Part shown: in pieces, positions 1 to 21,726 of the stretch
Layout: the number at the start of each line of letters is the position of its first letter
Position numbering within the stretch: the stretch's first letter is position 1
NCBI RefSeq assembly: GCF_910596095.1
Contig: NC_056553.1
Span: 2,425,291-2,489,290 of the forward strand
DNA: 64,000 nt
From: Thunnus maccoyii
Lineage: Eukaryota; Chordata; Actinopteri; Scombriformes; Scombridae
Direction: 5' to 3'
Program-made: the position numbers and the translations under genes
Notes under the pieces: generated by a model
Seen by the model: only the letters and a program-made list of their open reading frames with translations
The model's database searches: none
Told to the model about the DNA's origin: nothing

Positions 1-269
1 GTAGTGGTTTGGTCCCTCTGACTGATATATTATTATATATGACATCATTAGATTATTAATAGTGAAGCATCAGTGTTAGAGCAGCATGTTACTGTTGTAG
101 CTGCTGGAGGTGGAGCTAGTTTACACTACTTTATATACAGTTAGCCAGTTTAGTCCAGTGGTTCCCAACCTAGGGGTCGGGCCCCTCCAAAGGGTCAGCA
201 GATAAATCTGAGGGGTGGTGAGATGATTAATGGGAGAGGAAAGAAGAAAAAACAAAGTTCTGATACACA
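1..269. repeat. Dispersed hAT-type short element arm, inverted partner of 30353-30618
   Basis: This stretch reads almost base for base as the reverse complement of 30353-30618. It contains the segment CAGTGGTTCCCAACC (about 157-171), the kind of terminal sequence seen in vertebrate hAT short elements. The first base of the window already lies inside the homology, so the outer edge cannot be seen. Family assignment is from motif recognition only. Confidence 0.7.
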
Positions 270-1140
270 AATCTGTTTTCAGTTTTTGGACTTTTTCTCT
301 AATCTTTGATTTTTGCTGAAATATTGGATCATTTGAACATTTATTGAAATGAAAGCATGTGAGAAGTTTAGAGGGAAAAATCACTATTTGGTGGAGCTGT
401 TAACAACTCATAGAGTATATAGACTATAGACATAGACTATAAGTCTTCAAATCTTTTTAATAGAGCAATAATTTCCAAAATGACCACCAGCACACTTATT
501 AGAGGGCCTGAATTGACCATAATGACTCATTGAAAAAAATGATTGACTCAGTATTTCATGAGAAGTTGAGGCTTTTTGAATGGGAGTCAGTTGGAGCATC
601 TGGCAGCTGTCATTAGCACTTTAAAGTACTTCTGCCTCAAGACGTGGATCTGCTGCTTGTTCCCAACACATTTAACTCATTTAACTGCAATCGCATGATC
701 AGCACTGATCATGGTTTCAACTCTCTACTCAATTTCCTTTTGTTATTCAAGATAACGTCATCCAGGATTAACAAATCAATCCTCAAACAGGATTATTTTA
801 GCCTGATAACAGTGTGTTAGCCTGAATTAGTTAAACCACATTTGACGTTTGAAGAACAGGGCCCTGATATAGAAATAACCGAGTCTGTCTTGTATGTTTT
901 ATTTGTATATGAGGGAGGACACCTTGTTGTGTGTAGCTGCTTTGGGCCACACAATAAAAATGTCCACCAAATGGTTGATCGGACATTGAATGTAGAATGA
1001 ATAAGGACAAGAGACAAAGACTGTGAGACAGAGAAGAGGGGCTGATGCTGAAGACAGACAGGATGGGAAAGACCTGGAACAGAAACCTGTTCTCTGAAAG
1101 TAGAGACTGCATCCAGCAGCAGAATCCAAGTCCATTTTTT
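270..1140. other. Intergenic, no gene seen
   Basis: AT-rich sequence with short open frames only. No splice-compatible coding segment, protein motif or RNA gene was recognised here. Confidence 0.6.
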
Positions 1141-1410
1141 AAAGATGACTGCGGCCGGTCAGACGGCCTCTCTGAATATTCTTTTTGTCCCTGTAATTGC
1201 CAATTAAACCATCTGGCGCGTGGCGAGCTCGTCTCCGCTGCTTTTGGCAGTCGATCACAGAGCAGTATTCTCGTTAACATTATCCACTCATCTAAGCCGC
1301 CATGCTGCAGCCGGCCACTTATCACAGGCTCCTCGTTAGCCGCAGCCAATTATCTAAGGTCGCTCGTTAAGGGCAGCTACTTATCTCACAGGTGCATTAA
1401 TTGACTAAAA
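1141..1410. promoter_or_regulatory. Candidate conserved non-coding enhancer with phased GATA sites
   Basis: This block is high-complexity and GC-balanced inside AT-rich surroundings and holds homeodomain-like cores (CAATTAAACC near 1201, ATTAATTGAC near 1396). Three WGATAR sites on the minus strand (cores TTATC at 1319, 1350 and 1381) are spaced exactly 31 bases apart, and CTCGTTA occurs at 1270, 1332 and 1363, spaced 62 and 31. It looks like an ancient vertebrate enhancer rather than a gene: overlapping frames are open on both strands but none resembles a protein family. The target gene is unknown. Confidence 0.45.
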
Positions 1411-2453
1411 CATATATTCACAAGTTGCTGGCTTAGCAAAAGTCTCAGAGATTTTCACCTTCATGTTTCCTGAAGTTCAGTCTGAGGAGAATGTGTTTTT
1501 CAGGGGAGAAGAAAGCAAGAACTCTTCATGCTGCTTAAATTAGGTTGAAAGTGGGTGAATTATTCATTGAAGTACATGCATTTGTTTGCATTGGAGGTAT
1601 TATCACACACACAGAATCATGTTTCCATCACTTAAGAGGACGTTACACTGACTGACATTTATTTCCTGGAGACTTACTTTCACATTAAACCAAATTGTCC
1701 CACTAAAATTTAATGATTTTCTTTATGAGGACTTGACCAAAACAAAGACAGGTCCCCACAGTGTGACTGTGTAAACAGATGTCCCCACAACATAAGTAAT
1801 ACAAACACAAACACACACAGAGGCGCTTCAGGCTGCTGCTCTTGAAGTGCTGAGTGAATGCATTGGTGCATAAACATTAACAGAAGTGTTTTTTATGTAG
1901 AGTCCAGTCATTAGTAATAAAACATTTGAGGTTGGTAAGTCAGGCGGTTGGAGACAGAGTTGTGTTGCAGCACCTCCTAGTGGCCGCTCATGACAGTTAC
2001 ATGAAAAGATGAAAAGTACATCAGGAGAGGAAAAGAGGAAGAAGGAGTATGATGAGGAAGCAGGAGAGGAAATTGGAGAGCAGCAGAGAAGATGAAGAGG
2101 AGAGAAAATAGTGTGCTTTTTCATTTTAATCCTTGATTAAAGTTTGTAAAGTTCTTTTTTACCACCACAGAACTATGAACACACTATCACAACAATCAGA
2201 AAGACAGAATCAACTGTCCATCATCATCAAGTGTACAGACAGATTTACTCCACAGTCCATACAAGGCTGAAACCACATCTTTCATAACTCAAATAAACCA
2301 GCAAACTTCTGACACTGAACAAACAAATTGTGCTAAAGTTGTTGTTTAAAATAAACAGCTTGTACAGGGGGTTGTCAATCTGGGCCAAAACCCTCAGCTC
2401 AGACTCACTTTTGAACCAATGGCTCTAAATTTTCCACTTCTTTTGGTGGCACT
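1411..2453. other. Intergenic, no gene seen
   Basis: No coding segment is recognised. A purine-rich tract (about 2000-2105) opens a spurious frame on the minus strand. Confidence 0.55.
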
Positions 2454-2832
2454 CTGCTCTGTTTTTGCTCTCTACCAACTCCTGAGGGAAATATCTGGCT
2501 CTTTGGCAGCTAAATGCTCCACTATGTTCACCAGCTAGTCTACAGCTAACTGTGTCTGTTTGCCGTTTGGTGCTGAGCAGGTAGTGTACAGCGGCTTTTT
2601 ACAGCTTTTTCTCTGAGAAGGACGCCATGAGAGCGCTGAGAGTGAACCAGAACAGTAAAGTTGCAGCCGGACAGATAAACAATGAGCTAAAACTCACTAT
2701 AAAGCTCCGTAAAGCCGAGAGGAGCTGCAGAGTCACTGATAATTCTCTGTAGATTCATCACTACGAGCCACAACCAACACACTGACAGATCAGACTGTAG
2801 TTATAAAAAAATATCAATTATAGGTACTTTAA
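2454..2832 (+). repeat. Dispersed repeat, direct partner of 16221-16603
   Basis: About 380 bases are closely similar, in the same orientation, to 16221-16603. The shared part starts at GCTCTGTTTTT and ends in an AT-rich tail near the word ATATCAATTA. No open frame of note is shared, so this is probably a non-autonomous element; the family is not identified. Confidence 0.75.
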
Positions 2833-4690
2833 ATTAAAGGGAGCTGTCATGAAAGAGAAACTGTAAATGTTAAAGCAGGAAGACATAAACTGTGAGATGG
2901 AATATGATGGAACAGAAATGGAAAATAGAAAGTAAAATTTCACAGCCTTGTTAAATAAAATCCATTTTAAAATTAATTCATAATTTAAACTCAATAAGGA
3001 AAATTAATTATTATTTGGCAAAGTATGTTGAAATGCAAGTGTAGTTAATCTGGTGTTTTCACCACTGGAGGGCTCTATTTCCTTTGATTATGAGTGGATA
3101 TTTGTGCTTTCTGCTAATATTTTGACAAAAAGAAATGTGCATAAAAAACATTTTATTTTACACAAGTCATCTTTATTAGTTTTTATGTTTACACTCACAG
3201 CAACAAATACTTTCAAAATGTCCCAGTTTATACATCAGCATGGAGAGGCAGTCAGAAAACACTCGTCCTAAAATAATACAGTTTTCAAGTTTCCTGCACT
3301 GTGCTCATTTGGAGCCTCTGACTGCCTCTCATACTAACGAGAGATTTAAGAGTCATAACTGTGTGTGTTTCTACATGGTCTAAACTGCAGACTTGTTTTT
3401 AGCTCGACTAATCTGTATTTTTGATTTTGGTAAAAAGTAAAAACAGTTTTTTTTTTCCCATCACACAAACAAGTAGAAACAATCAGAAATGTAATCCCAG
3501 TAAAATCATCACTACAAATAGAAGCACTTCAGGGAATTTTGCATTATGTATCTACAAATAAAAAGTACAAGGCACCGTTACAGCAGGACAGTTCTTGACT
3601 CTGTGCAAGACATCATAGATAAGAAGTTTTTTATAATGAATTAATGTGAAATGTCAGACTTGTTTAGTCTAAACACATTCAACTTTCATCCATGGCTTAT
3701 TAATATATATTAAACCGCAGTCACAATCTTTCCCTTAACCAGAAGCCAGTAGTTGTCATGTGGAGATATTGCAAGAATAATTAATTACCACATTTAATGT
3801 TCAAAAATATAATTGAACATGATCCAGTGTTTTGCAGAATTATCCAGAATTAACGCTCTGTTTGTTTAGACTAAAGGTTTGGAGTCATTACCTACACGTT
3901 ATACACACAGCGATCCTGGATCAGCACTGCTGCTCTTCATGAGTCACACATCTTCAAACACTTTTCAGAAAATCAGGAATTTGCCAGATTGGTTTTGGAT
4001 GTTGTTATTGTTATTGTATGTTGTTTTTTGTTTTTTTTGTTTTGTCTTTTAGCTGATGACCCCCTTCTGCCTTTAGTTAATTGGGCTAAAGTTGTCTTCC
4101 TGCTCTCTGATTGGCTCATCAAGCTGCCCCTCTGCATCCCAGCTCCTGTTGGAGGGAAAACAGTAAACTTCAGACAGATAAATGCAATTTCTCTCATCAA
4201 TCACTCTGACAAACTTAGTAAACAAAAGCTTCCAACACTTTTTTTGTTTGTTTGTTTGTTGTTTTTTTGTCATGTTGAAACAGGAAAAGGACAAATACAA
4301 ACTGTTGACACAAAACAAGCCGCTGAGCCTCAAACAGCTTTCTAGATAAACATGATTTTTTTTAAAGTCGTCATTTTAAATGCTTGTCTCTCACAGGCAC
4401 AGAGACACACAGAGAGGAGCTCAATCAAATGGAAGAGACAAAAACAATCAATAGAGGCTGAGGCAGAAAGGCAAGAGTACCATCCTGAAAGACAGTTACT
4501 GCTCTCCTGCTGAGTGAAGAGGAGAAATGTTGCTGCAGAGTGGGACCTGTTGATAACATGGATGTTTTATAAGAGCTGGATACCAGACTAAAAATGGCAC
4601 CCATTCAGTCCTAGAGGAATTGCTCAGCTGGCGCATACGCCAAAAAAGACAGTTTTATCGCAGGGAGAGTTTCACAAATATAAAACCCCC
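2833..4690. other. Intergenic, no gene seen
   Basis: AT-rich sequence with T- and A-runs. Open frames of 75-118 codons at 3973-4345 rest on low-complexity TTG/TTT runs and show no family resemblance. Confidence 0.55.
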
Positions 4691-6470
4691 ATGGACCAAA
4701 AGTTCATAATAGAAAGAGTCATAATTGACATTGTTTGCAGTTCAAGGTGTCCTGTCAACAGTTTGATAGATGTCTCTTTTATAATGGTAGTCTATGGGGA
4801 AAATGCTTTTTGGGCCGCAGGGGGATTTTTCACTGCAATACCGCGAGTGTCTAGCTCTTATTATACATCCATGGTTGGTAACCTGATGCACCAAATGGTT
4901 TGTTACACAGAACCATCTGAGAAGTCGTCCTTGGAAACTGTTTGGATAAGGACAGGCACTTTCAAAAAATACTTGACAGGTGACAGTCTATCACCGTCTA
5001 TCACGGCTAACTTCAACCAATCAAATCCACAAACCATATGACGTAATAGGAGAGCACCAAAGAGGAAACACAGCAACAAGCTGCAGTCTGAGGAACTTTG
5101 AAAGCTAGCAAGCAAGTCAGTGTATCTAGGTGGTGTAGTTATATAAATACTCTCCAGTTCTGATATAACTGATGCTATAGCAGCATCTACACTAACCTCT
5201 TTCGGAGCTGCCATTGTAATTTTTGAAACAAACAGTCAGTTCTTGCTGTTGTCACATCTAAACCATGCCTGTAGCTGCCAGTAGTTCCTCACACAACGCC
5301 GATTGATCCGAACCACCATTGGTTTCGCCACAAGCACATAACTTGAAGCCTGACAAAATGTAATCTTGTGAATCCAGCTGCCTGGCCAAGTGAACCTGTT
5401 GTTGCCAGACTTGGAAAATCTAGAGGTATCCAGAGATGAGAGTTATTCCAGCTGTTTAACTACCACAAATTAATTTGCAGCGCTTATCAACATTATCTCC
5501 CTAAAATCAACTGGATCTCGTCTACATGCCACTATTTTTGAATACACATTAAATGGAAAGCTATCTGCAGCCTCATACACGTAAACAAACCGACGTGCAA
5601 GTTCCCCCAGATATAGATCTCCATCATGGCCGTTCCAGGCCAGGTTCTATGATTCATGCAAAAAATGTTCATTTGCAAAACTGTAGGGGTGTCAGCAGAT
5701 TGTTCTGATATTCGTTGTTGTTGTCTGATATACGAGTCCTCATTTCACCTGAATCTCTATAACAGAGCTAGCAAGTGCAAAGTTAGCATGACCCATAGAG
5801 CTACAATTGCCACATTTATGGGAAATACATCAGGTTGAAAAAATATCTCTATCCACACAAACAGTCCTATCAAGAAGTCAGGAGTGGGAAATGTCCACAC
5901 TTTTAAGGGATAAGGCTGGTGATTTTCAAAAATGTTTTTATTGTCAACAAATCTCATGCTTGGAGTCAAACCAGCAATGAACTGGTCTTCTAGAAAGTAT
6001 TGTGTGTGTATCCAAATCCTGATATATCTTATTCCTCTGTGCCATAGACCTCTCTTGTGTCTGTGAGCCACACCGCTGCACTGAGTGACATGTTCCTTCA
6101 TCATGAAGAGTTTGGTCACGTTAGTTTGTTGAGAAACGGCTCCAAAGACTAATAACAGCATCATGTTTTCAGTCTCCAGAGAGTAGTTCTGTGTAAGGCA
6201 GACGCCACTGAGCATGTGCAGGAACATGGTTCTGTTTACAGCTTGTAGTCCAAACCTTCCTGCACATGCTGCGGAGTGGCTCATTGACTTGTTTTCGATA
6301 GTTTTGGACAACAATGAAGGTCTACAGCACAGAGGAATATGATATATCAGGCTCAGGCTTTGATCCACACACAATACTTGTTAGTAGGATGAGTTCACTG
6401 TTGGTTTGGCTCTGCATATGAGATTTGTTGACAATAAGAATAATGTAGAAAAATCACTAGACTTATCCTT
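4691..6470. repeat. Composite of degraded dispersed repeats
   Basis: At least part is repeated: about 6265-6435 is similar to 17762-17905 (shared words include TACAGCACAGAGGAATA). A 205-codon open frame on the minus strand (5757-6374) lies across this repeat and is not taken as a gene. The remaining stretch has the look of an old DNA transposon remnant, but no transposase motif is visible. Confidence 0.45.
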
Positions 6471-8577
6471 TAAACATCATGTAACCATGGCAACAGCACT
6501 GATGAGTCTGTTGAATACCCAGTGATGTAGAGACAGAGATACAAAGACCCGCAGGTGGAGAATAGATCCACAGACATCAGCTCAGGCCGACAGACATGAG
6601 CAAAGCGTTTGTCTTTGAAGCTGACGGCTGCCGCTGCTCGCCCCGTAATCCACAACACAAACAGAACTGCTGGGAAATCAACTCTCACACACAAAGCTGG
6701 GCGGGGGAGATTAACAAGCTGTTGACGGGCTGATTCTCTCTGTCTGATGTGGTATTTTGTGAGTGCAGGGAGGTGAGCTCAGGTCCTGACAGATTCACTA
6801 TCTGTGGTTTGGAAACCTACTCTTCATCTAAGGCATTCAGCTCTCTGTGTCCAGTTTTCATTGTTGACACCAAAATGATGCTTTCTTGTTGTTGTTGTTT
6901 TGTTTGTTTGTTCATGTGTTTGTTTTCCTCATTTGTTCATCCATTAATTCATCCAATTTTCCTCACTCATTATCCTCCCCCTGGTTATACTACTTCTCAA
7001 CAATCGTGCAAATCCCTGCCAACTTTAGCTAAATTACAATCAACAATTATGTTATGTTCTGTCCTTTTGTCTTTTTATATTTCATGTTGTTTCTGTTGTC
7101 ATTTTGCTCCAATAAAAAAAAACATTAAAAAAAGACACTTTACATGATATAAACACACTTTTCTATAAATCCCTTTTCCTTTTTAACAAAATAATCTTAA
7201 CTTATCAAATGCATTATCTCAACACAAAGCAGCCATGCAAGAACTTTGTGTAAATAAAAAGCAGTCTAAAAACTGGAAAAAATTATGGTTTAATTTAAGA
7301 ACTATTTTATCAAATAATAAGTAAAGAAGGTTTTTAATAATCAGTGGTACAGACACATTTCTGATTAAGATTCGTTCACTAGCCCTAATCTGTAGCAAAC
7401 AGGAAGTTGACGTTTTCTCAACAGAAAATTTGCATTTTTTTATATAAAAGAAAGTTTTTGGGTCAAATATGCACACACTTAAGCAGACTCAGACAGGCAT
7501 CATTTTTGTACATAAACAGGAACAGAACAATGATCAAAATCTCTAAAGGTCAGTTCACATAAATGATTGGCTTTTGTTTAAAAAAGTGATATACTTAATA
7601 ACTTAATCTTCTTATTGTAAAAACAAGCTGTTTCATGATTCAAATGACTGTGGTAACTTAATAAACCACCAGAATAATGAAACGAAATACACCAGGGACA
7701 GATCCAATACATAACAGACTACAGTTCACACATCCAGAAAACACTGACACGGCAGACATGTAACACTTTAAGGCACTGAATGCTTTAATTTCAGCCACTC
7801 CAGACGTGCTCACAATGTACAAAAATCACAGTTTGAAAACAAACACACGCAAACACAGTACAGTACAAAAACAGTTAATCAGGATTTTGTAAGTAAGTGG
7901 TCAAATAAAAAACGAGTAGCATGTGTCTGTGTAGAAAAGACAAAGGTAATGTCAAAGATGCCTTCATGTTTCCACTTTAAAGTGTTAGCATCCTGTCAGT
8001 GCACCTACTTCATTCACTACTTTAAATTGAATTGTTAGATATTCATTTTACATTTTTAACTGTTACCAAACATTTTTTTTGTATTCCTAACGATCAACAG
8101 ATCCTCGAACCTAAATGACAAAATGGCTCATTGTATTTTCTGATCTGACAGCTTTATGGTTAGTTTGGTTACATTTAGGTCATTGTCAGAAGAAACCACT
8201 GTTGACTGTTGGAAGGACACTGAGAAAAATTATTTTCAATATTATATTCCCACATTTCAGAAACATTGTAGAAACAAGAGCTCATCGTGGGAGAAAATAT
8301 TTTTAAGAATTTGTCAGTGGTGTTTTGAAATTAAAAAACAACTAACAATTATTTTTACTTTAATATATTTGTTGATTATTTTTTCAATCATTCCATTAGC
8401 TGTCTAGATTTTAAATGCTGAAAATAATGACTCCATTCTCTTATATAAGTTGTTCTAGCACCCCAAAACAACCCAGAAAATATCCATTGTAATCTTTGGA
8501 TTTTTGCAGTTGTTGCAAATTTTTTTACATTCATAAAAATCAAGTAAAAATCAACTATCAATATTCAAACTGACTAG
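6471..8577. other. Downstream flank of tubb6, no other gene seen
   Basis: AT-rich sequence without recognisable coding exons. It lies downstream of the minus-strand tubb6 stop codon, so its right-hand part may include 3' untranslated sequence. Confidence 0.5.
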
Positions 8578-8583
8578 TTTATT
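8578..8583 (-). terminator. tubb6: Possible tubb6 polyadenylation signal
   Basis: TTTATT on the plus strand reads AATAAA on the minus strand, about 320 bases past the tubb6 stop codon. Other weaker candidates lie further left, so this choice is tentative. Confidence 0.35.
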
Positions 8584-8900
8584 AACTGGCGAATTGTCTT
8601 ATTAGCCAAGTTTACATTAAGTTTTAACCAAATTTCCAGAAAATCGCCAAAAGAAAATTAAATTTAATGTTTGTTTCCATCCACTGCTGTTGTGTGAATA
8701 TTAAGAGATAAACAGTAGGTGGCGCTTCTTCAGTTGGTGCCATTAAACCATTGCAGAAGAAGAGGACACAACGAGATGACGTCATTAAAAGAACTACTAC
8801 TACTGTTTCAGAACTACTAGATTTGAGCATTATTATTCTGATGTCACATGATTGCTCTACCAGCGTTCCCTCAGAGCTTTACCAGTCGTGTTCGGTCTCC

Positions 8901-18656
<9,756 letters not shown>

Positions 18657-18845
18657 CTTTCGTCTTTTCTCTCGGTCTTTTTCTCTCTCCGGTGATTCTC
18701 TGAGATCAGTCGTTCCTCCGCTGCTGGATGCCGGCGTGTGTCTGATCCACCACGGGAGCGCGCGGCCGGCTTCATCTGCTGCTGCTCTCGTGCGCGGACA
18801 CGCGACCACGCCCTGAGGGGGGGCAGAGTTTGTCCCACTCAGCAG
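18657..18845 (-). promoter_or_regulatory. tubb6: CpG-rich promoter and 5' UTR of tubb6
   Basis: The sequence just upstream of the tubb6 start codon is much richer in CpG than its surroundings and contains CCACGCCC (18806-18813), a KLF/SP-type box. No clear TATA box is seen. The exact transcription start cannot be read from sequence. Confidence 0.5.
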
Positions 18846-19599
18846 AAAGTCCTGTCTACTCTATCTGTCACACAACAACACTACTACTGTCCCACACACT
18901 ACATACTAATACATAAGTGAGGCAAATATATGATTCCAGAGGCAGAAAGTAAATATTTCATTTTAGAGGTTCAGTATTTTATCTGACGACTTTTTGCTGA
19001 TTAAAATTATCCTAATTAACTATAATTAATAAAGCTCATTAAAGGTGATGCATTCCTGTCTTTCATCAAGTTGTCTATAAATAAAACAGCCTACTGCTTA
19101 TTCATGAATGCATTTTCTTTTATACTTTTGAGAAGTGAACTTTACTTGAACATTTAAATGCAGTATTTTTACTAGATTTTACTTGCCAAAAAGTATTTTC
19201 CACTGTGTGTACTTCATGTTTACTAATTGTGATTATTGTACTTATTGTAACCCTAACCCTAAAGTAATAAAATAATAATAATAAATAAAGTAATAATAAA
19301 TAAATAAAGGAAGCATTCAACATTGTTGGCAGCCAAAAAACCTATATGTTTACTGTCAGGGTGACCACTGAAAATTCATTAGAAAATATTAAAAAGTGTA
19401 ATATTGAAAAGGATTGCATTTGCATATTACATGTATTGTTTATAGTATTTATACTGTGAACATTTGCACATTCCTGGTTAATATCTTACATTATTGTCAG
19501 GTCATATATATGTTGTAGGCCTACTGTATTTCTTGCTTACTTATGATAACTTGACTTTCGTGGTAGTTCTATTTTCTCTTACCTTCTATTTTTTGATTG
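18846..19599. other. Intergenic between tubb6 and cidea, no gene seen
   Basis: AT-rich sequence. CCCTAA occurs twice near 19249-19263, too short to be telomeric. Confidence 0.5.
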
Positions 19600-19695
19600 T
19601 CATCACAACACCAAGGCAAAGTCCTTGTATGTGCAAACTTAACTGGCAGTAAACCAGTTTCTGATTCTAACAAGAAAATAAAGTCAGGTAAATTA
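19600..19695 (+). repeat. LINE 3' tail-type short repeat
   Basis: The sequence ACACCAAGGCAAAGTCCTTG, running on to CAGTTTCTGATTCT, matches a second copy at 48697-48760. This ending is typical of fish Rex-type LINE tails. Only the tail is present. Confidence 0.55.
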
Positions 19696-20027
19696 CAGGT
19701 GTACAACTTAAAAACTTCCACTTAATTTAAAGTGACATAACCTCAATATAACTCAACTCAATGTCACAGAGCATAATCGCAGGATCCAATGATCATTCAG
19801 CTGCACTTCTGTTATGCTTATGGCTTCACAGACCTAAGTGCCAATTTACAGATTTTGTACACACGATATGGTCTTTGTTTATTAAGTCTCAAATTACTAC
19901 TACTGAGTACACATTCTATGTATCATATTTTCACTTTATTTTATCTTATTTTTATTTATTTTATCAAGTGGTTTTTATTTTCCATCTTATATACATTTAC
20001 ATGTTTTATGTTCATTTGTCTTTTTTG

Positions 20028-20128
20028 TTGTGAAGCACTTGGTGCATGTAATTTTTTGTTGTAAAGTACTTCTAGCTGCATTTTTTGTATGAAAGGTGCT
20101 ATACAAATAAAGTTATTATTATGATTAT
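20028..20128 (+). repeat. L2-type LINE 3' tail
   Basis: Ends in GGTGCTATACAAATAAAG plus TTATTATT, nearly the same as the tail of the L2 fragment that ends near 23155. It is a solitary 3' end. Confidence 0.55.
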
Positions 20129-21340
20129 TAACTTAAAGCTGCAGGTGCAGGCATGTTGATGTCGCCGCCTACGGGCAAGAAAAGTAACAGCAGCAGCAAT
20201 TATGATGTGCGATACATATAGCCAGGATTTTATAAATACTGAGGTCAGTCATTTAAATCCTAAACCATAAGCGGAAGAGTTTTTCTGTATCAGTATGGGT
20301 GGGATGTATAGATTAGGCTATGATAGGAGTGAGTGAACACAGGTGAACTGATCCACGTCATGGAAGTAGGCAGAGGATTGCTGAATAGTATGGCTCTATT
20401 CTACAAATCTGTTACATACATGATATTGTTGAAATAAAACGGAAATATTGTCAACATTCCCATTATTTAACTATTAAATCTGAAATCTGATACCCATCCA
20501 ATAAGTTTCCTCTAGCAACAGACTGAGGTGTTAAAAAATGTTAAATGTAAAAACTCAAAGACAATAGCAGCTATTAAAAAGAAAAAAACTGTCTGTAACA
20601 CTCATTGCCTGCAGGTGGCGCAGGCTGTTGGTGTAAATCCCATCTGATTGATCAAATAGCTCCCCCTGGTGGAAGAACTGCAGCCTGCCAAATGTGAACG
20701 AGTGAGTTTGTGAATGAACCACAAGCCGGTTCCAAGAGGTGGTTTGAATATTCGCATACTGTGAAACAAACAGTCGTTTCACAATATGGATTTGTTCTGC
20801 AGTCTGATCAGAGAAATGAGGAAGGACTTCTGGAGGGGATTTTTTTTCCCTCTGTCAGGAAACATGTGCCAGACATTCCCACGGAGAGAAGATGAAGCAT
20901 GGGTCAGCTGCTGCTGAGGCCAGCAGCAGTGTCAGTTTACAAAGCACCATGAGCTATAAAACAGGAATTTATCACTGATACCGTACTTCTGCTCTGCTCC
21001 CTGTGTGCACACACACACACACAACACACCAATCTCTGCTTCATCCTGCCGTGAACAAGCTGTGAGAACACTTACTCTATATCATCATGTACATCAGATA
21101 AATATATGCTTAAACCTTTTCCTGAAGTCAGTTTATACAGAGAAAACTAATGTCTGTTGGTAGAGATGGTTCAGCACAGGAGAAGAAAACAGTCAAAAGT
21201 AACTTAAACAGTACAAACAGTATGAAACAAGTGTAAAAAAATTGAAGCAGTCCTTCCTCAAAAGTTGAATAAAGGTTTAGGATTTATGATATGGACACAT
21301 TAAAATTAATAGATTCTCATGACTTAGAAAAACTTAAGAA
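20129..21340. other. Intergenic, no gene seen
   Basis: No coding exon or family is recognised. A short AC tract is at about 21007-21022. Confidence 0.5.
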
Positions 21341-21348
21341 AACAAATC

Positions 21349-21354
21349 TTTATT
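21349..21354 (-). terminator. cidea: Possible cidea polyadenylation signal
   Basis: TTTATT on the plus strand is AATAAA on the minus strand, about 375 bases past the cidea stop codon. Confidence 0.4.
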
Positions 21355-21726
21355 CATATATTTGATTTACATAGAGTATTTTTTTAATCAAATGTACAGT
21401 TCCCAACATTTTATCCTCTTAATACTAACGAAGCTCAACAAAAACAAGACAAATCAAAGCTAAAACATTCAGAAAAATAAATTCCACAACCTCACAGTTA
21501 TAGAATTTGCGTGACAGTTCAACACACAAAAGAGTTAAAACATGTAAAGTATCCAGACAAAGAAAGAAAATCATTCAGTGAAGATAAAAGCAGTGTGAAC
21601 AAGAGGAAAACTAAAAGTTCAGTCTGTCTCAAACACACACAAATGGACGGACTCAATTCTTCCGTCTGATGGAGAGTTGTGAAAATGCTTTTGATGTTCA
21701 GACCCAGTGACATTAACACACACACA

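Noticed and set aside
831-1404. Overlapping open frames of 119-172 codons on both strands
   Set aside because: Both strands are open over the same high-complexity non-coding block; neither protein resembles a family. An enhancer-like element is the better reading.
5757-6374. 205-codon open frame on the minus strand
   Set aside because: It overlaps a dispersed repeat shared with 17762-17905, has no recognisable domain and no supporting splice or promoter context.
8777-8784. Perfect TGACGTCA (CRE) palindrome
   Set aside because: It lies in the presumed tubb6 3' region within repeat-like sequence, not near any promoter seen here.
19249-19263. CCCTAA twice in a row, telomere-like
   Set aside because: Two units are expected by chance in AT-rich DNA; there is no extended array.
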